A stretch of 64,000 nt of DNA from Mikania micrantha (Eukaryota > Streptophyta > Magnoliopsida > Asterales > Asteraceae), in the NCBI GenBank assembly GCA_009363875.1, contig CM018687.1:23319764-23383763 (forward strand), read 5' to 3'. A program made the position numbers and the translations under genes. Shown here one piece after another: positions 10,575 through 21,203 of this stretch. Position 1 is the stretch's first letter, and the number at the start of each line of letters is the position of its first letter. Under the pieces are notes generated by a model. The model saw only the letters and a program-made list of their open reading frames with translations. It was not told where the DNA came from and did no database searches.

Positions 10575-13500
10575 TGTAACAACCACCAAAAATTCATGTC
10601 CGTTTTAAATTTTTTTATTTAAAAATCATACTTGCTAGTTTTAGCGAATAGAACGTGAACCATATATAGTGATCTTATAGAATATGAACTTGGAGGTATA
10701 AATATTCCACTATTAAGATTTAAGGCTTACATAATTTTGCTAAGCCCAAAAAAATAATTTAGTGCAATAATCAAACATAAAATAATTCAAAAACCAATAT
10801 ATATTGCGAAGGAATGCATGTAAACTTAACCCGTTATGTTTAACATAAGAAACTCGAGAATACGAGATTCATAAATTATTAATTTATATGGATACATATT
10901 AATATGATCCATGCATTTATCATTTCATAATAAGTTGTGTGTATATTAGTAGATATACGATCGCGATCACAAGCGTGATAATATTACACAACAAAATGAA
11001 TATAATTGGGTATTATACATGTGACATGTATAATAATTAAAACTATTGATGTAAAAAATAATAATAAATAAATAAATATGACGACAATAAGTTTGTAAAT
11101 ATTATCTAGTATTGAACTATCCATCCTTATTTAAAAGAATGTATAATCCGTTAAAGTAGACTATATACACACATTCATATTTATAGTCACATAAATAAAT
11201 AATTATACATATATATATATATATCAAGAAACATGCATAAATGAATGGGTATCTTCATATGCACATGCATATGTGAGTGTATGTATATATACACATATAA
11301 AAAAAATAATAATATAATAAAATATTTATGTTAATTTAAATCTACACAAAATCCATCCTAATGATTAAAAATCTCTGAAAAATATCAAATACAATCCTTT
11401 TAATATCTTCCATATCTCATCAAATCCAAGGCAAATGATTTAAAAGATCTTAAAATGCCTATAAATTCGTCACTTCTCTCCTTGAGCAGAAAACACATCC
11501 AAAACTCCTCCAAACCCTCTCATATTCTCTAGAAACAAACCTCTATCTCCTCCAAGGGGATCCCCACCGATTTAGCCTCAATCCGCCAAGTATTCGACCT
11601 TCAAACAGCCCTCAAACGAAGAGTACGCGTGAAGACGATCTGCTGTGACATCTCATTTTTATCACCCTTGTTAAGGCATCAAACGAACTCCAAATTCCTT
11701 GATTCTTTTTCCTACTTCCTTGGACTTCAATAGTCTTAATAATGGTTTAAAACCCAGCAGAATTTGATCACAAAAGACTACCTCAAAACAGCCTACAAGA
11801 ACCACAAAATTCTAGAGGCATTATAGGTAAACTTTGCATCTTTTGTTTTTGACAAACCAAGAGCCTTTATGCTCATATAACACTTCTAAACTCTTCATAA
11901 GATCATATTCATCATTTTTATATCACATGCAGCTCTCATTCATCTTTGAATCCATACCTTGAACACCAAACCCGTGGTAAGCCAAAACCGTTGATATGTT
12001 TTACATTCTCATATCTAAGTTTTCTATTTATATAAATGCATTTTCTAAAAATGAAAACACACCATCACATATATATTATCAAAGCTCTATGTAATATTTG
12101 CATGTACCTTACAAAATTAAAAATAAACGCAACCAAAGACATGCAAAAGCTAAACCGAAAAACATATAAAAATGTTAATTTTATGATTTTTATACATTTA
12201 TAGATATGTATCATATCTATTGTCTCCAACACATTATCAACACTAAATATATGTAACATAATACATACAAAGTTGGTTCATGATGACCATTTGCCTAAGA
12301 AAACACTAAACTGTTAGAAAACATTAAAACCGGTAAAATCGTTTTGTAAAGCAAATGTTTATTAAAAACCGAATCACAACCAAATAAAATAATATAATTA
12401 GTTATGAACTTTTGAAATATTATATAAGTATGTAATAACATAAAAGATGTAGCAAAAGCATTGGATGCATTATATATGCAAGTATCCAAAGACCCGGACG
12501 GATATAACCGTTACTAATTTCTATAAAATAAAACTAAATAATTTTATCATCAAAAATTTATAAAATGCTCCAAAATATTTATTTATATGATTAAGTTATG
12601 AAAATAGCTAAAATAATATTTTATAAATTTATTTAGTATTTTATAGAAAAATACGAATTAAAGTCATTAATCGACTTAAAAATCGTTTAAAGCACAAAAC
12701 AGGTTAAACTTTAGATTCTATAAATTCTAATGATTTTATGAGCATATAATAATATTATAAAAGCATTAAAAATTGTTAATGAGCTTGGTAGATTTCGTAT
12801 ACAAAAACCCGACTGATTGAAACCGTTACATTATATAAAAGTTGATATTTAATCATTTTTATGTCAATATATTATCAAAGATTATATAAGTTTTATTATA
12901 ACATAATAGTATGATAAAATACTTTTAAAATATTTATTTTATCATTTTCTTTAAAACTTTTATTTAAAAGCCGTTGTAATTAAATTCACCAAATAAAGTC
13001 TCTACAATGAAAACTTATTAAATATAGTAATTTTATAAAACAACAAGTAAATAACATTTTCACAAATATAAGAAATGGGCTATAGAGCATAAGTCAATAT
13101 ACTAATGTTAGAGAATAATAATAGGTAGGCATGTAGAAGCCTCAACCTAATTGTGACATAATTTCAAATGACCAAGGATCTTATACTCGGTGAGTTCTCG
13201 TGCTTTTAACTTCCCCCTTTTTGTTTTACTATCTTGGGGTGAATGCATGCTATTATATAAAAACAGTGTATGAATAATCAAGATTTCCTCATTCTAAGTT
13301 ATCTTTGTATAGCACACCATTAACTCTCCTGCGTAGAGCCATTAGTAACGTGGATAGTACTATTTTTGGGAGCCCCCCATGTAGTGGAAACACCACCACG
13401 CATGTTCACTAATTACTATATGTCCAACCATGGGGATATGGACATTGGGATGCTTAGGTAAATGACTAGAACATTGTATGTGTTATATCAATGTGACTAG

Positions 13501-13928
13501 ATCAAGGATTGGATGTGCGACTTGTATTATATTACACTGATTATTCAAAATGTTTATAAATCATTGTTTAATGTTTTAAAAACTCGCGAGTTCTCACCGG
13601 CTTTTGCTGATAAAATATTTTTAAGCATGTATTTCAGGAAAGAAATGAACGGAAGAAAGCACTTAAGAATGGAGCATAGCCGAGGGGTCACATTATTAGC
13701 TTCCGCATGTTATTTGATTTTTATGTTATCTTTTTGACTACGTAATGTAATGTAAAGGCACAATGTAGACAATATAGACACTGTGACCTATTATGGTTGT
13801 ATGCCAAGACAACTAAATTTTAATGATGCAAGGTGTTGAGCCTTGTTATTTAAGTAATGATATGCGTATTTAAGTTTAAGTTTGGTATGCAATCTGTTTA
13901 TCCTCGCGCCCCGTGTCGGGGTGTGACA
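10575..13928 (+). repeat. G2 3' LTR (long form, 3354 bp)
   Basis: Same ends as the 5' LTR, but it keeps the 11047-11568 block. That block contains an (AT)n run, a TATAAATT box and a pyrimidine-rich segment resembling a transcription start region. Donor-like GGTGAGTTCTCG (13189-13200) and acceptor-like GCATGTATTTCAGG (near 13625) are also present. The GCGCG duplication follows. Confidence 0.93.
11460..11467 (+). promoter_or_regulatory. Putative TATA box of the G2 LTR
   Basis: TATAAATT is followed by a pyrimidine-rich stretch (cttctctcc) as expected at a plant Pol II start. It exists only in the 3' LTR because the 5' LTR has a deletion here. Confidence 0.55.
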
Positions 13929-13933
13929 GCGCG
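13929..13933. repeat. Target-site duplication of G2, right copy (GCGCG)
   Basis: Exact repeat of 2955-2959. The bases belong to the codons after the G1 gag start. Confidence 0.95.
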
Positions 13934-13937
13934 GCGG

Positions 13938-13940
13938 CAT
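13938..13940 (-). other. Original start codon of the G1 gag
   Basis: On the minus strand ATG at 13940-13938 is followed by CCG CCG CGC. Removing G2 and one GCGCG copy puts these codons in frame with the gag at 2954. The start MPPRR that results is common in plant Gypsy Gag proteins. Confidence 0.85.
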
Positions 13941-14180
13941 GTTTCTGAGGATATTAGAAACATGTTACTACCGTTTACAACACACATCATACAAACTATG
14001 ATCACATGAGTTCATTTCAACAGTTAGGATTACATATAGGAACTATATTTTTTCTCCTATCTGTCACTAAACTCATAACAAGGTAGTAATTTACTAATAT
14101 TATCCTAAAGCATCCTAGTTGGTCATATCTATTATTAACTAAATATTCCTATGTTTCAAACATTTCCCACCCTATACCAA

Positions 14181-14297
14181 CACTGACAACCTCCCGATGC
14201 AGTGCAACAAGCTTATATATAGATCATACGTAGACTTGACCGCAGTCGCATCATCGTCGTCCCACCACCGTTGCATTGCACCATGATTATGCCCTTG
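14181..14297. other. Structured motif, copy 1
   Basis: CACTGACA start, then stem arm GATGCAGTGCAAC (14196-14208) pairing with GTTGCATTGCACC (14270-14282) around a degenerate core ending in GTCCCACCAC. Ends near CCCTTG. It is the most diverged copy. Confidence 0.6.
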
Positions 14298-14900
14298 TTA
14301 GAATTTAGGGTGTATCATGTATCTTACCATTATCTCACTTCACCAACCTTATCCTAGGTAGGATAATTTTGAGTTAAGTGGTCTCAAGTTCCCTTGGACA
14401 ATTAGGTTCCCCTAATGACTAAGTTCACCTGACATGTAGGTTTGCCTATTTCTATGTTCACCTAATGTCTAAGTTCACCTGACATTAAAGTTCCCCTATT
14501 GTCTAAGTTCACTAAAAGTCCATACCAAATCCCAATGTTCATAATTATCAATGAGGGTTCATATCATCACTGAGTGCTCTTATTGTCACTAAGTGTTCAC
14601 ATCCACTCTATAATTTATTCTCATCAAGTGTTCATACCATCACCATGTGTTAGTATCATCACTATGTGTTCATATTTTCACCAAGTGTCTATATCATCAC
14701 CCAAGTCCTCAGTCTTTCACTAAGTGTTTGTATCATTCGTTGATCCTATTCACCCCACGTGTCTAATAAGTGTGCTCATAAATGAGTTTATATGTGTTCA
14801 TCAAATATGATCATCCAAAGAGTCAATCCCAACCAAACTTAACCAACATTCCATCAACATCCACCTTACAACATTTCCTAATAATATCCTAAGTTCCTGA

Positions 14901-15018
14901 CACTGACAGACCCCCAATATACTACAAATGGTATATGTATAGGGCATATGTAGGGGTAGGTCGCAACCGCCCCAGCCACCATCCCACCACCTTTGTAGTA
15001 TACCACAAGTGTGTCCTT
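14901..15018. other. Structured motif, copy 2
   Basis: Outer pair GACA/TGTC. Inner stem TATACTACAAA (14918-14928) is the exact reverse complement of 14992-15002. The core has TATAGGGCATATGTA, a hairpin with a CGCA loop (arms GGGGTAGGT and ACCGCCCC), AGCC and ATCCCACCAC. Confidence 0.75.
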
Positions 15019-15127
15019 GTCTGGTGATCAAAGATTAACTGAATAATTCCTAAAGCAAATAAATTCCTAAACAGTTAATTTCCTAAGCAGATAAATTCCC
15101 AAATGGGTAGTTCCCTTATTCTTCAAT

Positions 15128-15248
15128 ACTGACATCCACCTAATGTACCGTAAATGGTATATGTATAGGGCATATGTAGGGGTCAGTCGCAACTGGCCCA
15201 GCCAATGTCCCACTACCTTTACGATACATCACGTGCATGTCCTTATCG
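15128..15248. other. Structured motif, copy 3
   Basis: Outer pair GACAT/ATGTC. Inner stem TGTACCGTAAA (15144-15154) pairs with TTTACGATACA (15218-15228) with one mismatch. Core hairpin GGGTCAGT/ACTGGCCC closes the CGCA loop. Confidence 0.75.
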
Positions 15249-15451
15249 AATCATAAGGGCACAACAAAGCAAATAATCAGTAAGTAACAAATGTGAATCA
15301 AATGTATAACAGGAGTTCAGTTAACATGTAATAATCACATAAGCATGAAATCCTGAATATACCAACTAGTGTATGAAATAATTCATACTAGGGTATCCTA
15401 CGGTTATAGACTTGGTCAACCATTTCTTGTAACCTAATTCTCTATTACCTA

Positions 15452-15464
15452 GGCTATGATACCA
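15452..15464 (-). other. G1 primer binding site (degenerate tRNA-Met type)
   Basis: The minus strand reads TGGTATCATAGCC, one base from the usual TGGTATCAGAGCC, just inside the 5' LTR. Confidence 0.75.
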
Positions 15465-16010
15465 ATACGTAACACCCCGACCGATGGCGGAAACATCGGG
15501 ATGCCACGAGGGATACGTAGATTGTTCATAAGCTCGTGGGCATCTAATTAGTTCATCACATATCAATTAATCAACCAAATTAATCACATAAAAAATCATG
15601 TTCAGCATGAATTAGTTACATCAAATACATAAAAGATTTAGCTAAACTAACTAAACAGAGTCTCCAGAATTTCAGTTATTTTAGCTAAGTCCAAGAATCC
15701 TATGTGATGATGTCCAAAAGATGTGGAGCTATCCTTCCCTACTTACTTCTCCTCATTCCCTGAAACATGTAGAAAAATCAAGTGTCAACTACGAAGTAGT
15801 TGGTGAATAATCATAAGTTCTTATATTTAAAAATGTTTTACAAAATGATTATAAAAGTTTATAGTTTTCTGAGAAAATCCACATGTGCACCTACGAGATA
15901 ATCCAACACACAAACACAAAGACAACAACACATAATTCACATAATCATAGATAATCAATCACATATATATTCAACAAATCACAATCATCAACATCTTCAA
16001 ATAGTATAAG

Positions 16011-16222
16011 TGACAATACATGCATCATTGTGAATGAACAAAGTCAATGACAACGACCCATGGAATTATGGTAATCCACGTGACAATACATGCAATCATT
16101 GCGGATGACCAAAGTCAACAGCAACGACCCATGGAGCTGTGATAATCCAAGTGAGAATACATGCAGTCATTGCGGATAACCGAAGTCAACAACAACGACA
16201 TCATGGGATAGAGATAATCCAA
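16011..16222. repeat. Tandem repeat, 70-71 bp x 3, in the G1 LTR
   Basis: Units begin at 16011, 16081 and 16152, each starting TGACAATACATGC or a variant. Each contains ATTGYGGATGA, GTCAACAACAACGAC-type and ATGGGATAATCC-type wording. The copies differ by scattered substitutions. Confidence 0.85.
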
Positions 16223-17740
16223 TATTATAAATATCATAATGATAAATTAGGTGTAACCCATGTGTCATCAAAACGATATGTAAAACTGGTATACATGTTT
16301 CATCTCCGAGTTTGAAAACAAAATTGTTTAAAAATGAGGTTATGAGAACTCACCTGAGTCCTTAGAATTAGTGTCTTCGTAGAATGCGCACTCGTGTATA
16401 TAAAATCAAAAGCAACTCAACCAACCTGTAATTATTTTGTATTTGGGTTCATAAGTATATGCATTTTGTTTCCATTAGGTGTTCATATGTATCAGCTCTT
16501 AATCATTAAGTCTTTTGTCAACTTAGTTTAGTTAATCCATATTACACTGTGACACCTAAGGTTTATCATTGATCACCATACAATTTAAATTCCAACTTGT
16601 TAGTTCCTATTATCCAATAGTGATAATTAAGTCTTGAGATACTATGTGTGCTCTCATGAATAAGTATGATGAATAGTGATGTCTTGAATTATACGCGTGT
16701 ATATACTTACATCCATGTCAGATTAATCAACCACCATACTTTCTCATTTATAGAATTTAACCTTTATGTTCAAGAATCTATACTTAGGTTAATTGCATAG
16801 AAAATGTTTACAATGTATAAACACCATAACACTTATGTTTTTAGAGAGAGAAAAGGTGGCGGTTTAGATTGTTTATGCATGCATGATTATAGATTATTTT
16901 GCATGCTCTTTGGCTCCCCATAAACCCTAGTTTGACACTTGTCTTTTATCATCCATGAAGGCAGCGAACCTAAGGCAGGATTTCACGATTGTTTTGACAC
17001 CAAGATCCTTCCAAATGGTTGATAGATGGAGATGAAGATGAAATTCTAGAGAGAAGGTAGAGAGGGAGAGAGGTGGTGGTTTTGGTGTTTAGAGAGAGAA
17101 AGACTGTGTGTGAAATGAAGAAGAAGATGAATTCTTCTTCTTTAATTACCCGCGCAATCCCCACGTGCTCCGTCTCGTTCATATCGCGATAATAATTAAT
17201 AAATGCTCAGTTTTTATCGTAAAACGCATTTAAAGCATAAAGTGTTTTAAATAAATAAATTTCGTTTGAGTAAAATGATTTTAAACGAAATCGTTTAAAT
17301 ACAATGCCTCCGTTTACTTTCGTATTATTTAAATAACACGATTTGTTCGGATTTGATTTAGGTTGTGATTTCTAATAAACGTTATTAATTTGTTATTCTT
17401 ATTTTAATATCGTTAAATATTATTCCGTTATCTCATCGTAACACGTGACTTTCGTACGTATTCGTAAAGATCGTCACCTTTCTGAATCCAACGCTCGTAT
17501 CGTATTTCGATTCGATTTAGGATTTATGGAATATCGTTTCAGAATATTATTGTTAATATTTGTATTCGTGTGAATCGTCACCCACGCGAATACATTATTA
17601 AGTTAATATTTCTGAAATAACATTCACGTTTAAATTATATTCGAAACCTCACCATCGCGTTAACACTTCCAATAATACTTTCGTTATTTAATTATCTTGA
17701 ACATTATAATTTCCCAATCCAAATCCCACTAAACCATATC

Positions 17741-17860
17741 ACTGACACATCCATGATAGACCGAAATATGCATAAGTATAGGGCATATGTTGGAGTAGGT
17801 CGCAACCTATCCAGCCACCGTCCCACCGCTATTTCGATAAACCATGACCATGTGTCCTTG
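17741..17860. other. Structured motif, copy 4
   Basis: Outer stem GACACAT (17744-17750) pairs perfectly with ATGTGTC (17850-17856). Inner arms 17753-17767 and 17831-17845 pair at about 11 of 15. Core hairpin arms GGAGTAGGT and ACCTATCC surround the CGCA loop. Confidence 0.75.
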
Positions 17861-17946
17861 ACTATGTTTAGTAACCAAACCACAACAAACTCAGTAATCC
17901 TTTACATTCCAACCCAAAACCTCAGATGCTCATAACCAAAGCCTCA

Positions 17947-18066
17947 ACACTGATATAATCATGATAAACCGAAGATGGTTTATGTATAGGGCATACGTAG
18001 AGGTCAGTCGCAACTGCCTCAGCCGCCATCCCACCACCTCTTCGATAGACCATCATTATATCCTTG
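17947..18066. other. Structured motif, copy 5
   Basis: The outer pair has changed to GATA/TATC. Inner arms 17961-17975 and 18039-18053 pair at about 11 of 15. Core hairpin arms GAGGTCAGT and ACTGCCTC show a compensated change relative to copy 3. Confidence 0.75.
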
Positions 18067-18344
18067 CCTATCTTTGGCTACAACATCCTATACAAATAGC
18101 ATTCCAATCCAACCATCCATAACATGTGAGTTTTACTGTAGTAAACTCTCAGGTTCTGTTTAGTTGTGTTTCAACTAGACTTCCCAGGGTTTAAGCTCAC
18201 TGTTACAATATACGTTCTCAATAGTGTATACCGGTGGTAATATAATCAAATAATTCATAGTAATCATTAATAATTATCATATCAGGTCGTAACAGTACAG
18301 TTAACATGTACGGACAACCCGAAATACGGTGATGTTACAGACAC

Positions 18345-18900
18345 AGACATCAGACAGCTTAAAATTCTTCAAACTGACACCCTCAACCAAGTTATTATGT
18401 ACCAAATGATTCATCTTGCGTAGACTCAAATGACCCATCCTCTTATGCCAAAGAATAGAATCTTTCTCTATGGCTTTTGACATAAAACATGAAACTGAGG
18501 AGGTTGTTGTTGAAGCTGTAGCCATGTTGAGTACATACAAATCCTGCTTATGGGGTGCAGACATGAAAATCCAATCTTTAGGAATAATGACATCTTGCTT
18601 GAGTATGTAACAATTGGAGTTATCAAAAAGAACTTTGTACTGCTTGTCACAGATCTGTGACACTCATAGAAGATTGTTCTCCAACTGCTTGACATATTTG
18701 ATTTTGTCAAATGAAAATTGACCGTTTGAAAGAATACCCTCTCCTGTGATGAACTCGCCTTTATCACCTGCAAACGCTACATGTCCACCTCGAATTGCAT
18801 TCGCATTGGTGAGCAGCGAAATATCTCCAGTCATGTGCCTAGAAGCCTCACCATCAACGATCCAAGAGCTGTTAAGAGCATCTGTTGGGGCAACCTACAC
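18345..18900 (-). pseudogene. Copia E pol start: protease and GAG-pre-integrase domain
   Basis: Reading down from 18900 there is a protease region with SSWIVDGEASRHMTGD, where the catalytic DSG is altered to DGE. This is followed by the FITGEGILSNGQ segment and a TGA stop at about 18661. Next comes the integrase zinc domain (ILWHKRMGHLSLRKMNHLVH), which breaks off at LSDVCV where G1 begins, before the Cys pair. The closest relative in the window is the intact Copia 1 pol. Loss of the Ser-Gly of the protease motif and the truncation make it inactive. Confidence 0.87.
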
Positions 18901-20618
18901 AAACATACACAATTAGTTCAATTCGGGAACCCGAGCCTTTATAGTCTTGGGTTGACCCAATGAGTCTCTGATCCAAACATCAATCCATTTACCATTTGGG
19001 CTTGCCTTGTTTGGAGTGTTTAAAACTGAAGTCTCAGAAGACTTAACTTTCCAGACAGTGTTTTTACTGAAAGAGTTTTTCAAGTAAATGGATGATGGTT
19101 TTGATTGATTGACATTAACAACCTTGGGAACATCCAAGTTCACCACTTTCCCTTTACCCTTATCGAAAGGTTTAACCATATTAGGTTGTTTGGGCATTTC
19201 TTGAGATGATTTAAAATCAGATTTGACCGGTTTGATAAAATTCTGATTTTGTTTTCTGGGTGGTGCAACCTCAGGTCTGACTAACTGGGAATAAACTCTA
19301 ACAACATGTCCAGGTGCACCACACTCAAAGAAAACTCTTTTATTTTTGAAAGAAAATTGTTCGGCTTTAGATTGAGAACTTTTGGTTTGAAAAACAATTT
19401 TCTTAGTCTTGTCTTCAACAAAACCCAAACCCCTTGTGCCATTAAAAACAATTTTAGCATATTCCTTGGCCTCACTTGCTTCACCATCTTGTGAAGACTT
19501 AACAAAACAGATGGCTTTGGATAACTTTGAAGCCATATTTGTCTTGGGTAAGATTGGGTCAGCCTTCTTGGCAATAGATGTCTGACTCTTGACATAAGAC
19601 ACTTGAGGAGTGACATTAGACTCATCCTCTGAATCAGACACCCAATCTTCAACCATGCCCTCCACAAAAGATTCCTCAGACATTGAGAAACCTTCATCAG
19701 ATATTATCCCAATGGGATCAATAACTAATGAGTTTTCACCTGAAAGTCTTTAACCTCTTTCTCATTTGGGGAATTGACAAAACTGTTCAAGACTGGTGGG
19801 GGACAATGATTGTATCTTGTTTCTTTACCCTTCCCATCCTGATCAGCCCCATTACTGATCAAGTGCTCAATAATGTAAGATGAGCTCTCATAGCTCTTGA
19901 GCTTCTGGGTTAATGTCTCATAGTCATACTCGACTATGGCAAGTTTCTTCTTAATCTCATTTATGGTGTTGAGATAAGAAGTAAATGCATCCTGCTTGTT
20001 GAGCACAACGATCTCAGCCTCATGTAACTGTCTGTTTAACATATTGATTTTATCCTGAAAATCTTTTTCATTAGATTTTAAAATTCTGTTTGCCTCAATC
20101 ATTTGGTTGAGATCGCTGATCAAATAAGCATTGTGCTTCTGATAAGCCAGGACCTTACTGTTAAGATCAATACAGTTAAAGCATCTAGAATGAGAAGATG
20201 AACATTCATCAAATACCTAATCTGACTGTGAAGTAGCAGATGTGTTTACCATCAAAGCGAACTGAGTAGCAGGTTCTTCAAGATCAGCATCATAATCTGC
20301 TTGAGTGTCCGAGTCTGAAGTACTTTCTGACTCTGAACCAGATGATTCCTCTAGACTGATCTTTGCTTCATCAGAAGTGTTTTCTTCACTTGAATCATCA
20401 GTCTTCTGAATTTCAGCAACACATGCTTTATCATTCCAACCTGATCAGGATTGAATTTGAAATCCCAATTCTCACCTTCATCATTTTGCACCATCAAGGC
20501 TTTGCTTGCATTTGAGGAACTAGCATGAGTAGGAGAATCAATGGGTATAAGTCTTCTCTCTGGATTTGAGGCAGAAGATCTCTGATGCTGAAAAGGATTC
20601 TTGTTGCCTGATTTTTTT
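18901..20618 (-). pseudogene. Copia E gag, C-terminal half
   Basis: Long Sirevirus-type Gag C-terminus in two open pieces. 20123-19725 is a coiled coil (NRILKSNEKDFQDKINMLNR, EIKKKLAIVEYDYETLTQKL). 19683-18913 has an acidic start, a Lys-rich linker and a degenerate zinc knuckle, FFECGAPGHVVRVY, with first and last Cys lost. From 20618 to about 20130 the frame is broken repeatedly but keeps acidic Ser-rich wording. The end runs into the protease frame near 18900. It would form the particle shell in an intact element. Confidence 0.8.
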
Positions 20619-20623
20619 GGTTG
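20619..20623. repeat. Target-site duplication of Copia 1, left copy (GGTTG)
   Basis: GGTTG immediately precedes the 5' LTR and is repeated at 34135-34139 after the 3' LTR. Confidence 0.95.
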
Positions 20624-21190
20624 TGTTAGTACATGTTTGTAATTGTTTGCTATTCAAAGGTTGTATTTATTTTGAGTTTAGACATAGGTTCGGCTATGTT
20701 TTGTCTAAGGTTCGTCTGGTCCACGAACCTTGGCATGTTGGCGAACCTATTGGGTTTATAGGTTCGGTGAACCTATAACCTGGCAAAGGTTCGGCGAACC
20801 TTTTGGTTGTTTTCATAGGTTCGTCCAGCGAACCTAAGGGTTCGTCCAGCGAACCTAAGGGTTCGTCCAGCGAACCTTAGGGTTCGGCTGGTAAACCTTA
20901 GGTTCGGCTAGCAGAATAGGTTCGTTGGTCCAGTTTCTATAAATAGTAGGTTTGTTTGTAGATCTGGTAGAACTCTTGACAGATTACTAGAAAATCTTCT
21001 GTATTTTTTCTGTGTGAGAATTGTATTTTTGATTGAGATCTTGTAATCATTTGTTGATAATACAAGAGTTGATTATTGAATTGCTTGTGTTCTTTGTATT
21101 TCTACATATTGACTATGGATTCCGCACGTAGTTGATAGGTCGTAGGACTTCGTATTCGATCCTGATCGGTTTAAATTCACCAAACCAGTA
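20624..21190 (+). repeat. Copia 1 5' LTR (567 bp)
   Basis: Starts TGTTAGTACATG and ends AAACCAGTA. It is packed with GGTTCG/CGAACC words, several as facing pairs that can form hairpins. GGTTCGTCCAGCGAACC is repeated three times at 20818-20876 but occurs once in the 3' LTR. Confidence 0.95.
20938..20945 (+). promoter_or_regulatory. TATA box, Copia 1 5' LTR
   Basis: TATAAATA, also present at 33882-33889 in the 3' LTR. It lies at a plausible distance before the U5 segment. Confidence 0.7.
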
Positions 21191-21191
21191 G

Positions 21192-21203
21192 TGGTATCAG
21201 AGC
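21192..21203 (+). other. Copia 1 primer binding site (tRNA-Met type)
   Basis: TGGTATCAGAGC starts one base after the LTR. Confidence 0.93.

Larger units (their letters stand above)
2960..13928 (+). mobile_element. Gypsy element G2 (Tekay-like), full length but decayed
   Basis: Complete LTR retrotransposon: LTR 2960-5793, primer site 5797-5810, gag, protease, RT, RNase H, integrase, chromodomain-like tail, polypurine tract and LTR 10575-13928, bounded by GCGCG duplications. It landed inside the G1 gag. Coding regions carry many stops and frameshifts, and the 5' LTR has lost about 520 bp that contains the likely promoter. Confidence 0.95.
13941..15451 (-). other. G1 leader between primer site and gag
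   Basis: About 1.5 kb without a gene. It holds three copies of a structured motif (14181-14297, 14901-15018, 15128-15248). It also holds two degenerate short-repeat arrays: an AAGTTCMCCT-type word at 14395-14515 and a CACTAAGTGTTCAT-type word at 14555-14760. No conserved ORF is seen. Confidence 0.7.
1..18339 (-). mobile_element. Gypsy element G1 (Tekay-like), 5' part, interrupted by G2
   Basis: Minus-strand Ty3/Gypsy element. In reading order it has a 5' LTR (18339-15468), a tRNA-Met-type primer site, a long leader, gag, protease and RT, and it leaves the window inside RNase H at position 1. The G2 insertion (2960-13928) separates the first gag codons from the rest. The gag-protease-RT-RNase H order and the RT wording (a CIDYRELNK-type motif, FGLTNAP, DDILIYS) are typical of plant chromoviruses. 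The 3' end lies outside the window. Confidence 0.88.
15468..18339 (-). repeat. G1 5' LTR
   Basis: On the minus strand it starts TGTAACATCACC at 18339 and ends in GGGGTGTTACG at 15468, where the usual final CA has changed. It contains two structured-motif copies near its U3 start, a threefold 70-bp tandem repeat (16011-16222), a perfect donor-like CAGGTGAGTTCTC (near 16343-16355) and an acceptor-like ACATGTTTCAGGG (15757-15770). The matching 3' LTR is outside the window. GACAC at 18340-18344 is the probable flanking target. Confidence 0.75.
18340..20618 (-). mobile_element. Copia E remnant, left part (Sirevirus-like)
   Basis: Old minus-strand Copia element cut by G1 at 18340 and by Copia 1 at 20618. 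The gag resumes at 34140 beyond Copia 1, in phase with the zinc knuckle. Confidence 0.85.

Noticed and set aside
14901..15248. Structured motif as a hammerhead ribozyme (retrozyme)
   Set aside because: Neither strand shows the CTGATGA and GAAA core arrangement.
16011..16222. Regular repeats considered as a CRISPR-like array
   Set aside because: Units are directly adjacent with no unique spacers, in a plant LTR.
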